From Mesostigma viride (lineage: Eukaryota > Streptophyta > Mesostigmatophyceae > Mesostigmatales > Mesostigmataceae), in the NCBI GenBank assembly GCA_009746045.1, contig RPFO01000213.1, forward strand, positions 13,459,221 to 13,523,220: 64,000 nucleotides of DNA, given 5' to 3'. The first letter of the stretch is position 1. Every line of letters begins with the position of its first letter. Below the pieces are notes generated by a model, which saw nothing but the letters and a program-made list of their open reading frames with translations, did not search any database and was not told the origin of the DNA. Below, piece after piece: positions 28,725-41,199 of the stretch. Position numbers and translations under genes: made by a program.

Positions 28725-29325
28725 ACCCACCCATCCATCCATCCATGCATCCATCCATCCATCCATCCATCCATCCATCCATCCATCCATCCATCCATCC
28801 ATCCATCCATCCATCCATCCATCCATCCATCCATCCATCCATCCATCCATCCATCCATCCATCCATCCATCCATCCATCCATCCATCCATCCATCCATCC
28901 ATCCATCCATCCATCCATCCATCCATCCATCCATCCATCCATCCATCCATCCATCCATCCATCCATCCATCCATCCATGCATCCATCCATCCATCCATCC
29001 ATCCATCCATCCATCCATCCATCCATCCATCCATCCATCCATCCATCCATCCATCCATCCATCCATCCATCCATCCATCCATCCATCCATCCATCCATCC
29101 ATCCATCCATCCATCCATCCATCCATCCGTCTGTCCGTCCGTCCGTCCGTCCGTCCGTCCGTCCGTCCGTCCGTCCGTCCGTCCGTCCGTCCGTCCGTCC
29201 GTCCGTCCGTCCGTCCGTCCGTCCGTCCGTCCGTCCGTCCGTCCATCCGTCGGTCCGTCCGTCCGTCCGTCCGTCCGTCCGTCCGTCCGTCCGTCCGTCC
29301 GTCCGTCCATCCATCCATCCATCAT
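28725..29325 (+). repeat. (ATCC)n then (GTCC)n tetranucleotide array
   Basis: About 400 bp of ATCC followed by about 185 bp of GTCC and a short return to ATCC. It begins exactly at the 3' tail of the LINE fragment. Frames open on both strands across it are artefacts of a stop-free repeat. Confidence 0.97.
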
Positions 29326-29339
29326 CTGATGGGCGGCTG

Positions 29340-29790
29340 TCGCGTGGTGGAGCGGCGGGGGGGGGGCGCGGGCCCCACCCGTCAAGGAAACATTGGGGGC
29401 CAACTACTAAGTGTTCAAGGGGCTGACCGACCATCCCCCGTGTGCCGTCCACAGGGGTGCGCTGCTGCCGGCCGCCGAGACGGTCAAGGTGGCCGGTACC
29501 ACATTTCCTTGCTCTGGTTGCGAGCCTGGCAGGCCTTGGCATCCGCGATGCACTGGGCCGCCTCTGCGTCCTGAGCACGGGCGTACGGGCCTCCACAAGG
29601 GCGGCCTTGAGCACCAGTTCCAGCAGCGGGTCCCGGTTACGCTTGAGGCGATGCTGGGCGGCCATGACCGCGGGGTCACTGCTGGTAGAGCGGGCCGGGG
29701 CGGCGGCGGGGCATGGCCGGCAGATGCAGGGCCGCCAGCATGCAGCGGTGCACGGGCTGCAAAGCCCGCAAACAATCAACCATAGAAGTG
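29340..29790. other. GC-rich segment of unclear origin
   Basis: A 450-bp GC-rich island in AT-rich surroundings, open in frames on both strands (plus: [20 protein letters not shown]; minus: [20 protein letters not shown]). It could be part of a retroelement. No family is recognised on either strand. Confidence 0.3.
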
Positions 29791-30181
29791 CTTGGTATTG
29801 TTGAATTTACATTATTCTGTTTTCTATGCGGGAAATATTCATCAATCACACCCGGGCAGCCTCCTGGTTTGTCTGTAATATCTGGAGGCAGATGGTACGC
29901 AAGGATAGATGGCAAGTAGTGATGAAGGAGACCGGCACCCCCAAGTCTGTGGGGGCCCCGCGTGTGACCGCGTATGGCATTCACAGCGATTCGGGCCGTG
30001 GTGCCCACAACCCTGTAACTAGGACCTAGATAGCTTACACCATCCATTCCATCCCATGTTTCCCTCCCACTGAGGCCCTTATGCTCACGTGACGCAGTTA
30101 CGTGTCTATTAATTAATTGCGCGAAATTAAAATGTTGAAAATTTGATATTCGAAATGTCCTTCCAGCTATATAGTCGGTGA

Positions 30182-30945
30182 AAAAAGGGTTCACTAGTAT
30201 AGTAGTAGTATTAGCCATGATCATCTTCCACGCACATGGGTTGTGGGTGAACCCTGGGAATGCCCCTAAAAACCCTCAGGCTCGGCCGGGAGAGGCCTTT
30301 ATACTCTCCCACCCAAACCGGCGCCTCTTAATGTGTGTTTTCCAAGCCTATCTGTGGGCTCTGGACCATGGGGCACCCTTATTGCATCCGCTATGAGTCA
30401 GCCATGCTTTGCCCATGCAGAGAGCCACTCTCTGCCAAGACGCCATCATGCCCAAGCAATTGCCTAGCCATGATCATCTTCCACCCCATGTCCGCAACTT
30501 TGCAGAGCCATGCTGGAATACACGGTGGTGCAGGTGCACCTCCATGCATTGTGCACCCCGAGTACAGGTGGCAGTTTACACCAACCACCTGCACGTTGTC
30601 GCCTAGCATGTATTGAAAACCACATGCCCCTTCTGAGGGATATGTGATATATATTCATTGAGAATGATAGTCCTGAGGTGAGATAGGCATGCAACATAAG
30701 GAAAAACCCGATAACTGGGAGAATAACCCTGAAGAAATTAATAGTAATCTGACACGGACATCCAAGGATCACGCCAGCTGCACAAGGTACAACTGTGTGA
30801 TATATATTCATTGAGAATGATAGATTACGAAGGTGAGATAGGCATGCAACATAAGGAAAAAACCGATGACTGGGAGAATAACCCTGAAGAAATTAATAGT
30901 GATATATATTCTCCCCACGGAGGTATGTTCTTAATTAATTAATCT
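30182..30945 (+). mobile_element. ORF1-retroelement 3' UTR, hairpin-tail family, interrupted
   Basis: Contains the family landmarks in order: a GCCCATGCAGAGAG/CTCTC hairpin (about 30410), CTTCCACCCCATGTCCGCA (30479), GGTGCAGGTGCACC (30529), CCCCTTCTGAGGGATATGTG (30627), CTCCCCACGGAG (30911) and a TTAATTAATTAAT tail. A ~250-bp insertion at about 30650-30898 holds two ~100-bp direct repeats (GATATATATTCATTGAGAAT...) around ~50 bp, bounded by GTGATATATATTC. Confidence 0.75.
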
Positions 30946-31260
30946 TCCACCCTATGTCCGCACCTTAGCTGCTGGAATACATAGTGGTGCAGGTGCACTA
31001 AAGTTGTGCACCCAGAGCAGATGTACTGAATTAAATTAAATTAAATTAAATTGTAACATATCTCCGTTGGGAGTACATGTAGCACATATCCCTGAGAACA
31101 TATGGCTTATACTACATTCTGGGCTACTTCCTGCAAGGGTAGGGTGTAAACTATACATCTGCTCTGGGTGCACAAATTGCACCTGCACCCGCTAGCTAAA
31201 TACTCCAGAACCTAAGGCGAGGACATAGGGTACGTGGAAGATCATCATGGCTACACATCA
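30946..31260. mobile_element. Two hairpin-tail fragments facing each other
   Basis: A plus-strand fragment (CACCCTATGTCCGCACC to 31020) meets a minus-strand fragment whose AATTAAATTAAATT tail starts at 31023. The hairpin is CTCCGTTGGGAG at 31051, and the body runs to about 31255. Confidence 0.7.
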
Positions 31261-31319
31261 ATCCGAAAACCCATTTTCTTCCCCTGGAAATTATTTGGAG
31301 AAGGAATAATGGTCAGTTT

Positions 31320-32220
31320 GACCTCAAATTTGGCACCAAGGTTCCTTATCAGATATCTTATGATGCCATGTGGTCAAAAAAAATTTTGGGAGTCGGCAGC
31401 ATGGTAACATGGTGACATTTGCTAGCAAAAAATACCGTATTTTCAGCACTTTCTGGCATGTATGCATATATAAAGACATCAAATGAACTCAGTTGGGCCT
31501 GGGACTTTGCACATGTTCTAAACACATCCCATGCAGCATGCCCACAAAGTTTCAGGCTGGTTGGATGACTAATAGGTGACAAATGCTAGCATAAATACCC
31601 CCAAAATGCAGTTTTTCGTGGTTTTTTAAGGGTTTCATCACACATATGCATACATACTGACACCAAATGAACTCAGTTGGGCCTGGGACTTTGCACATGT
31701 TCTAAACACATCCCATGCAGGATGCCCGCAAAGTTTCAGGCTGGTTGGATGACTAATAGGTGACAAATGCTAGCATAAATACCCCAAAAATGCAGTTTTT
31801 CATGGTTTTCCAAGGGTTTTATCACACATATGCATACATAATGACACCAAATGAACTCAGTTGGAGCTGGAACTTTGCACATGTTCTAAACACATCCCAT
31901 GCAGCATGCCCACAAAGTTTCAGGCTGGTTGGATGACAAATAGGTGACAAATGCTAGCATAAATACCCCAAAATGCAGTTTTTCATGGTTTTCCAAAGGT
32001 TCCAACACATGGGTGCCTATACCAATGAACTCAGTTAAGCCTAGAACTTTGCACAGCTCATAAAAACATCTATGTTAACTGCCCACAAGAAATTCAGACT
32101 GTTTGCATGACAAATAGGTGACAGATGCTAGCAAACATAGCACAAAAAATGCAGTTCCTAGTAATTGTTTTTCAAGGGTTTCATCCCATAGTTGCATGTC
32201 AACCATTCCAGTTTGGGATA
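31320..32220 (+). repeat. 184-bp satellite, about 4.5 copies
   Basis: The landmark GAACTCAGTTGGGCCTGG recurs at 31485, 31669, 31853 and (diverged) 32028, giving periods of 184, 184 and 175 bp. Each unit carries TTTGCACATGTTCTAAACAC and GGTGACAAATGCTAGCATAA. Edge copies are more diverged than central ones. Non-coding. Confidence 0.93.
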
Positions 32221-32370
32221 TATAGTCAGGTTCCCAACAACACATCTAGATGATATATTATGTGATATTGCAGGAAGGCAGACTTAGGGGCACACAACCA
32301 TGATACAACGTCAACATGTACATCAACAACACTCACGTAACTTAGCTAATCTTCATAATAAAAAGCACAC

Positions 32371-33493
<1,123 letters not shown>

Positions 33494-34499
33494 CAGCATT
33501 CATGCATCCGTTCATTCATGCATGCATCCACTCGTTCATTAACATGCCTCCGTTGGTCAGGGGTTCAAAATGATGCAACAGACACCAGAAAAGGGAGAAG
33601 GAGCCGCCTCCCCAACGTGCCGCCCGGCGACGGCAGCGATGGGCCCAGGGGGGTAACGGTGCGCTTTGTCTTGTTCGCCGGGGTGCGCCGGCGGGTGCGG
33701 GCACTGTCGCGTTTTATTTTGCCCGCCCGCCCCAGTCCTTGTCGCAATGCCTCCTCAGGCGATGGCGGCAGGGTAAGAGTTCTTTTCGCCCGTCGCCGGA
33801 CGCTTAAACCACTAGAATACGCCGGTTAATGACGATAAAAAAGCGGGTTACAACGATAGAAACCAGTAGCTGTTGGTTCTCCCGCACCCCGGGCACACCT
33901 AAGACATCGCCAGCTAGCCCCGCCCGCAGTTCATGCAGCGGACAATGTTTACCCCCCCAAGGGAAGTCATAAATCTGCAAGAAATGGCGTAAAAGCGAAT
34001 AAATCCACGACATGCATGGTTGCCCCTGTCAGCGCTCCTATAATTCTGACTTTTTCGGAAAAATTGCGTGCAACATGGAAACGCAAAATTAAGGGAAAAC
34101 AAACACTCAACTTCTTCGAAATGATGTTAGGAATCGTTACAAAGTGTGGGGATACGTTGCAAGCGTCTTTATCTACTCTAGAGGTTACCTTGAAGACGCA
34201 CGGGTCGGTGCGCTCGAGCCGTGAGAAACTGGCCAGCTGCGTGTTTCCCCTCGTATCAAATGAATAAATAACAGTTTGCCGCCTTTTTTTTGGCAGAATA
34301 AACTTTCTTACGTCAATGCCGATCGAACAAGCGAAATCTGGGGCGAAATGGCTTCGTAATCCGTGCACAATAAATTTTCACGCACCATAGCCTTCGACGC
34401 CATGAAATTTGCACTCAACATGCACCGCGCGCAAATTTCAGTCGTTTTTTCCCGGGAATTACCGTGGACACTTTGGCGCGGCGTCGGATTGATGTGTAA
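33494..34499. other. Repeat-flanking DNA, no gene seen
   Basis: A GC-rich half (to about 33,830) and an AT-richer half. No splice-supported coding sequence and no recognised element. Confidence 0.5.
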
Positions 34500-34740
34500 A
34501 CAATGGCTAGGGCATGGCTTCTCAGCAGAGAGGAGCTCTCTGCATAGGCAAAGCTCGGCTAAATTCCTAATGCATCAGCATAATGTAGTGTACAGCAGGT
34601 GTAGTTTACACCCTACCCTTGCAGGAAGCAGCCCAGAATGTATTGAACGCCATATGCCCCTTCTCAGGGATATGTGCTACAACATGTACTCCCAACAGAG
34701 ATATGTTCCAATTAAATTTAATTCAAAAATTTTCAGTATA
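34500..34740 (+). mobile_element. ORF1-retroelement 3' end, hairpin-tail family
   Basis: Landmarks: GAGAGGAGCTCTC, GTGTAGTTTACACCCTACC, CTTGCAGGAAGCAGCCCAG, CCCCTTCTCAGGGATATGTG, CTCCCAACAGAG and an AATTAAATTTAATTC tail. Confidence 0.8.
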
Positions 34741-34879
34741 GTAATATCAATACAGCTAGACCGTTCAGGTCTTGATAAACGGTAGCCAGCCATAATTTTT
34801 AATTTTGGTCACCGCTATGATATATCCACCTTGATTCGTTGCCATCATCCTGAACGACTCGACGAACGCCGATTAGATA

Positions 34880-36475
34880 ACAGCAGGCTCAAGCTACCAT
34901 GTCCAGAGGAGCGACCAGATCTTGTGGAGAGTGTCACGAGCCACGAGCCACGAGGTAGCCATGGCTGACGGAGCTCATAACTTTCACGTTTGAGCCCCGA
35001 CGGAATTCAGCTGTGAATATCACAATCGCTTCGTCTTTCTTAGACGCACATGCTGATATAATTTTCCGAAGCTATTACGCAATATATGACAAGCAAACGC
35101 CCCTTGCCGCAACGCAGCCTGGCGGCTGCGCTCGGCAATGAAAGTCCGTCTGCAGCTTCGGCAGCAGATTCGCCCTCAAGCCCGGAAGGCAGCGGTGACA
35201 CTAGTCGTGCACAGTCTGGTGGTTGCCCAGCCCCCTCACGGGCTTGCCTCGCCCTCTGCATCGCCTGAGCCTAAACGCAGCCGCCCTGAGGATCCGCCCC
35301 CTGACCAGCCGGGCTGGAAAGAAATCGACTTTGACGCCAAATCAGCCGCATGGTGGACATAAGGCCAAGCAGCTCCCATCCAGTTTATGAGCGCCGTGTT
35401 CTACGGGTCGCGCACCTCGCTTCTTGCCCTGTGCAAGCACTTTTACGTCCAAGGTCGCATCATTCCGCCTGCCCGCGGTGATTACTCGCCGGATCTGTCC
35501 CGCTATTCCCGCCCCCGCCTTCAGCTCCTCGCCCTCTGCTCCCTCCTCGGGCGCTCTGTCCGGCCGAGATCTGGGCCCCCCCCCTCCACCTCCGAAATCC
35601 GCTCCATCATCAACAAGGCCATAGAACAGCACGTGACACCCCTCGCCGCAGATGTGGCGGCCATGGGCGGCACGCTGGCTGCCGAGCTTCCCCTCCTCTC
35701 CTCCACCACCACCGCCACCTCCAAGCTCCTCGCCTCCACCTCCACCACCACCGACGCCCTCACCGCCCAGCTCCTCGCCATCGACAACCGCCTGCAGGAC
35801 AATGCCATAGCCATCGAATGCTTGCAAAACACCACAGGCATCACTGCCCAGGCGGTGAAGGAAATCGCCGCACGGCCAGCCCCTGCTGGCCCTGCCGGCG
35901 ATGCCCCTCCCACCCAGACCTGGGCAGCCATGCTGATGAACCACACCACCACCACCACCTTCGCCATCGCCGCCCAGCCTAAGCAGCAGACGCTGGACCT
36001 CCGCCGGAGGCCGAGCTCGCCAAGCGCAGCCTTAACGTCATAGTCAAGCAAGTGCTTCGACCCGCTGCAGGACGAGACCTCCGAGACCCTTGCCCTGGCG
36101 TTTGAGAACAAAATCCTTGTCCCCATGGCTCTATAAGGGCAAGCCGCGGGGGGTGACCCGCCTTCCCCGGTCGCGGGGTAAGGCCGGCCCCTCCCCCTTG
36201 CTCCTCACCTTTGACACCATGGCGGATAAGATGGAGTTCCTCAAGTGTCGCAAGTGGCTTGGGGGGACCTCAGGACTACACGCTGGACGAGGACTTGCTT
36301 GACGCAGCAACAACGGCGACGGGAGCTATGGCCGACCTTCCTCCAGCTCAGGCAGACGGCGGGGCAGAAGCCGGTCTACTGGAAGGGGGCGGACATCTAC
36401 GTCGCCCACAAGCCCTGGCAGGCGACCCCAGCCGCCCCAGCCACCCCATGAGCCACCCCTGGCCTGCAGTCGTTC
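34880..36475 (+). pseudogene. ORF1-type retroelement copy A, degenerate
   Basis: Shares with copy B (41.2 kb) an upstream block GAGCCACGAGGTAGCCATGG. It also shares N-terminal coding MTSKRPLPQRSLAAAL (35086) and a coiled-coil-like segment (VTPLAADVAAMGGTLAAE, AIAIECLQNTTGITAQAVKE at 35620-35870). The C-terminal part has LTQQQRRRELWPTFLQLRQT and QKPVYWKGAD (36290-36410). It is split over at least three frames with stops. The 'L...QQ..R.ELWP...' plus 'VYW.G' arrangement resembles ORF1 proteins of non-LTR retrotransposons; this family assignment is by resemblance only. No ORF2 follows. Confidence 0.7.
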
Positions 36476-37140
36476 AGGGTGTTCTCAGACAGTATTTACA
36501 GTATGGTTTACGTGTTACATGCACCCTGAATTCGCTCACAAAGCGTTGCATGTTAGCACAACGTTGTTTTTTGTAACTTGATTTGGCTGCATTCATGTGT
36601 AAGTTGCAATGCAAATGCAATGTTTTTTCATCGCTGGGTGGTGGCCAGCATGTCCGTGATGTCAAAGAAGGTTTGGCATATGCTTAGAGAAAGTTTACCG
36701 CAAGGGGTGGGCCATGTTCAAGCCGGGCAACCTCAGCAACCATGCAACCGTATACTGCATTACCTGCACCATCTGTGACACCGTTAAGCACGCGTATATA
36801 TAGAGGCCCAGCCACAGCAGGGTATGGCCTTGTTATACGCTGCCATGCCATCCCAAGGCCTCGTAGGGTCCCCTAGCGCTTGTAAGATGCTCAAGGGACC
36901 GTGTGGATAGCATGGTCGTGCGTTGACACTAATTGGTCCTATTGGTCCTAAATTCTCATTTTGACCAAATTCGCGGTTTGAGGCCTGCCATGGGCCAGGG
37001 TCCATTCAGGCACTAAATGTAATTATTTGAACCCAGGTTTTTGTCCAAAATTCAAAAAGTGTGTTATCTGTCATGGGTAAAAATGCCAGGGTCAAAATTT
37101 GATGTTTGCACATATATTTTTTAATGCAAACTGGTCCTAA
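36476..37140. other. AT-rich DNA, no gene seen
   Basis: Lies between the copy A coding part and a 3' UTR module. It may be part of the same element or a later insertion; nothing recognisable inside. Confidence 0.4.
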
Positions 37141-37605
37141 AATAAGGACTTTTCTTGGGAACACTGACACTAGGGAATGTAGCAGTAGTGTAGACTAGAA
37201 AGCTTAGTTATGTGGCCATGTACGCCTACGTGATGGGCCCACACCCGCCCTTGCAATAGCCGTAGCAATTTCGAGTCATGCTTTGCCCATGCAGGGAGTT
37301 ACTCTCTGCTGAGAGGCCATGTGTACACCAGCTATAGCCTAGCCACACACCTTCCACCCCATATGTCATGCAGGCCTTCTAGGCCCTCTCCTCAAGCCGC
37401 CTTGTCTGCTTGTGCTTGTTTAGGAGGCATGAACCATCATGGCGGTGCAGGTGCACCTTGTGCACCCAGAGCAGGTGATAGTTGTACATCCTACACCTGC
37501 AGTTTGTCGCCCTGATTGTATTACAAACCCATAGATGCCCCTTTCTCAGGGCTATATGTTACATATGCTCCCCACGGAGCTATGATTTTAGTTAATTAAT
37601 TAAGG
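37141..37605 (+). mobile_element. ORF1-retroelement 3' UTR with hairpin and tail
   Basis: Same order as elsewhere: GCAGTAGTGTAGACTAG, GCCCATGCAGGGAGTTACTC, GGTGCAGGTGCACC, TGCACCCAGAGCAGGTG, CTTTCTCAGGGCTATATGTT, GCTCCCCACGGAGC and a TTAATTAATTAA tail. Confidence 0.8.
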
Positions 37606-39900
37606 TGAGGGTCCTATGCCAGACCCCCAAAAACCATAATATGGAATAACATGCAAAGCTGGCCTTGGGGCACCCAAACTATGATTTTGCCATGTAAATG
37701 GGATGTGTGGGGGTCCATCCCACCCACTGATGGGGGGTATATCAAAGAGACAACCAGCGCAGGCCAGAAATCGGGAGAATCCGGACCATGGTAGCTCGAG
37801 CCTGCCGTTATCTTTTCCGCGTTTTCGAGTCTTTCAGGATGATGAAGATGAATGGTGATGGAAATGTGTATCCTTGTGCATTGAAATTATGGCTGGCTTA
37901 CGTGTGGAGCGACTAGATGACCTAGACGGTGGGGCCGGAAACAGCATGCTTGATCAGGGCGTGTGTTTCGAGCCTAACTGGCCGGGAGTGTCTAGTGGTG
38001 AGCACCATTGCTGCGATCGCTCTCCCACCATTTACGAGGAAATACCCGCAAATGGAAAACCACTGAAAAGGTCTAGCTAGTCAGTCATCACGTTAGCCCC
38101 CTTTTAGTGACCGGTATTACGCAAAAACAGACAAAAGACGCTACTCTAGGGGCATATCCCCTAGGACAATGGGGGCACAATTACTCATGTTTCAATATAT
38201 TCCCATATAAAATCGTATATGGTGAGGTTGCCTACCTAATTGGAGCCCCGGAATGATGAGTATTATTGAAGTTATTAATTTTCCCCTAAAAACCGTACTT
38301 TTCTAGGCTGAAAAAAATAAATCAAATAAAAAACACATATTTAGAGCCTGGGGAGATATACACAAATACTACACATATCGACAATTAATGCCACAAAATC
38401 TGAGCTCATTCTGAGTACAAACGTAGAAGTTATAGCGTTTGGCAGTTTGCCACCTGTGCAGACGCTAAGGATGGCAATAGTGAACTTATTAAGGCACACT
38501 AACACTTCCTATGCCATCCAAAAGGCTCCTGACCATGCCCAATCAGTGTTTCGATTAGTGGCGATACACCGCCAAATGTGGCGGTGTGGCACTTTTTTTG
38601 GCAAAATGTGGCGTTGCCACCCACTTTGACAGGGCTCCCAAGAAGCCACAATTTGGCCGTGCTGTTCTACTTTGTAGTTTCGTTTCGCCACAGGGTGGCC
38701 GTGCCTGAAGTTCACTCTAGTACAGGTTACGCCACAATTGGCAGTGTCAGCCGAACTTCCGGCCGGCGTTCCGCCACGAATCTCCCTTTAGAAAAGGGCA
38801 ACAGTGCATACCGCTTAGTGCATGTTAGTAGCGCCAAGTGGCCCGCTGGCCGCTGGACAGGCTGGGCACTGAGCAGTGACTACCGTAGTGAGCTAGACCG
38901 GTGCAGTGAGCAGTGAGCTAGGTAGAATTGTATTACAAGAATCAACCAAAGTCTTGTCCAATCAAAATCATCGTCTTCGGAGCAGTGTCTTAGAGACGAT
39001 AGTATCCTCGAATCCATCGTCGAGAATGGGGACCGAATCATTGCGACAACGATATAAAAAAGTACGAAAAAGTACGCAAAAGTACGAACACAAACGAGCA
39101 AGTGCGGCGAAATGCGTCGAACTGAGGATCTTGGCTCTTGGCGCAAGAACAATACAAGGTGTGGGACCCCGGGCCCAACAATGACAGGCCCAGCCCCGGC
39201 TTGGAGCTCTTCCATGCTCTCCTGGGACGCAACAGGGTGTTTACGTGCATTCCTCACGGTGACCCTACGCGCGTCACTTGGCTCCCCTGGTCACATAATG
39301 CTCCTTTCTAAACCTTTCACCTATCACACTACCCTCACTCCCTCAGTGGGTAACCAGCTGGTCGCTACGTGGTACCTCTTAACCTAATGATATTCCTATT
39401 GGTTAATAAAAATACCCATTTACCCGGAAAATGCGTCGAACTGAGGATCTACACGGGCGGCCGGCAGGCAGAGAGGCAGAGACCCGCCCTGTATCAAAGA
39501 GACAACATACTCCTGTATACTCAGCCAGTACGGCGCCGCGCCGCGCTAGCTGACCCCGCCGTTCTACTTCCAATGAATGGTAGGAAAGCCAGCCCGCCAC
39601 ACGTGGCCGTGCCAAGCCCAATTTTAATTGGCTTAAAGCCACACATTGGCCGAGTCAACGGAAGTTTTTGTAGTTCAAAACGCCACAAGTGGCCTAGCGC
39701 CACTAGCAACAAAATCCTTAATCGAATCACTGTGCCCAATTTGACCACAATGTACAAGGAGGTGGCTGGGCACGTCATGTGCCCTTGCCTTACCTCGACA
39801 CGGGCAACCTGTTGCGTGTGTGCACAACAATGAGGCAGGTAGCTCTACATGCCTAGCCAACACTTCTAATGCATATTCCAGGTTCATGGTGTGGGCATCA
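37606..39900. other. AT-rich repeat-derived DNA
   Basis: No gene. Holds a segment at 37743-37850 that reappears inverted in two pieces at 34830-34905 and 41060-41130, repeated GCCAC-N-GTGGC palindromes (38.56-39.7 kb), and AAATGCGTCGAACTGAGGAT at both 39109 and 39429. Confidence 0.6.
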
Positions 39901-41160
39901 TCCCAAAACCAAGCTGACCGAATTCAAACACACCCTGGAAAGCCATATCCACTAATAGCCCAACCAAGGGTAACAACAGACAGTCCACAGAGAAAGCATA
40001 AGTATCATACATGCTGCTTGCCAAGGCTTCTTACCATGGTTACCTTGCCTTGCTAGCATATGAATTAGGTCTCTCCCATTAGTGGGAGAAAGGCCAACAA
40101 GACAAAGATAACCCCTACCTACGTGCAGTTCCACCCATGCAGTATGCCCCTCAGAACAACCACTGCCACCTTTCTTTCCAGCGCAATTGTTTGCCAAGAA
40201 ACAACCTCAAGCTTGTGAGCCTCTAACCACAATGAGGCCGCTGCTAAGAAAGGCTGCGTCAATATTCACACAAAACTGAGTGCTGTTAGCAATCTCCTTC
40301 CAAGAAACCACTCAGCAAATCCCTGACAACTTGACGGCATGCCACGGCTCACGCTTTGACACGTCCCAGCCATGCAAAGTACATAAAAACCACTAAAAGG
40401 TGCCAGGAATTTGGCGATGCGCAGCACGGAATGGCATTCTACCTGGCGCTAACTGCACGGAAAGAAGCCGAAAACTTGCGTTGATAACCCATAAAGGAAG
40501 CGAAACATCCATAGGGTGACGCTGAGCACACGATCGTACCATTACCGGCGTTGTCCTTCGCCCAGCGGCGCAGGAAAGAACAACCTTCCATGGAATAATA
40601 AGACGCGCATCCCGCGAGCCTGGAGAGTGTCTTACCGATCATGAAGGAAATCTTGCCGAAACCCGGCATTTTTTGAAAAGCTTTACCAATAACAATTTAA
40701 ACGCATCCTTGACGCTAGGTAAAGCCCATAAAACCTGACAATCACCGCCGTCAGCGTGCATTCTAATTTATTCCTCTCGACGAAAACTTCAGATTGGACC
40801 CCCGTGGCGATGGTCATCAATAAAATCATCGACACTGCAAAAAACGCGAACTCCGCTGAGAAGTAATATCATAAACTTGTCGTCTTTAAGATTAGCACAG
40901 TTTCTCTGCATGCCGCGAGCTATCTTTTTCTACTCTGCCTGAAACCACGTCGCCATGGCCAGCTCCGGTAGTGGTGCGCGCACCGTGCTCCACTTTTTCA
41001 CGGTACGGACGGGTACCGCGAATTTTTTCGGCGCCAAAAAATTCGCGCCACCTGGACCGTCACCTTAATTACCATGGTCCGGGGTCTTCCAGATTTCCGG
41101 CCTGTGCTGGTTGTCTCTTTGATACTAATGTCAATAAACGGCTGCCATAATGAATATTAT
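39901..41160. other. No gene or recognised repeat seen
   Basis: Mixed-composition DNA with only short open frames. 41060-41130 matches the inverse of 37743-37800. Confidence 0.5.
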
Positions 41161-41199
41161 TTTATCCTACTCTAGTGACTAAATGGTTGGGGCATGATG

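Noticed and set aside
28516-29779. Frames reading IHPS/VRPS or DGWM/GRTD repeats
   Set aside because: Same artefact from (ATCC)n and (GTCC)n.
30646-30902. Miniature LTR retrotransposon
   Set aside because: Kept only as a low-rank finding: the repeats lack TG...CA ends and there is no primer-binding site I can name.
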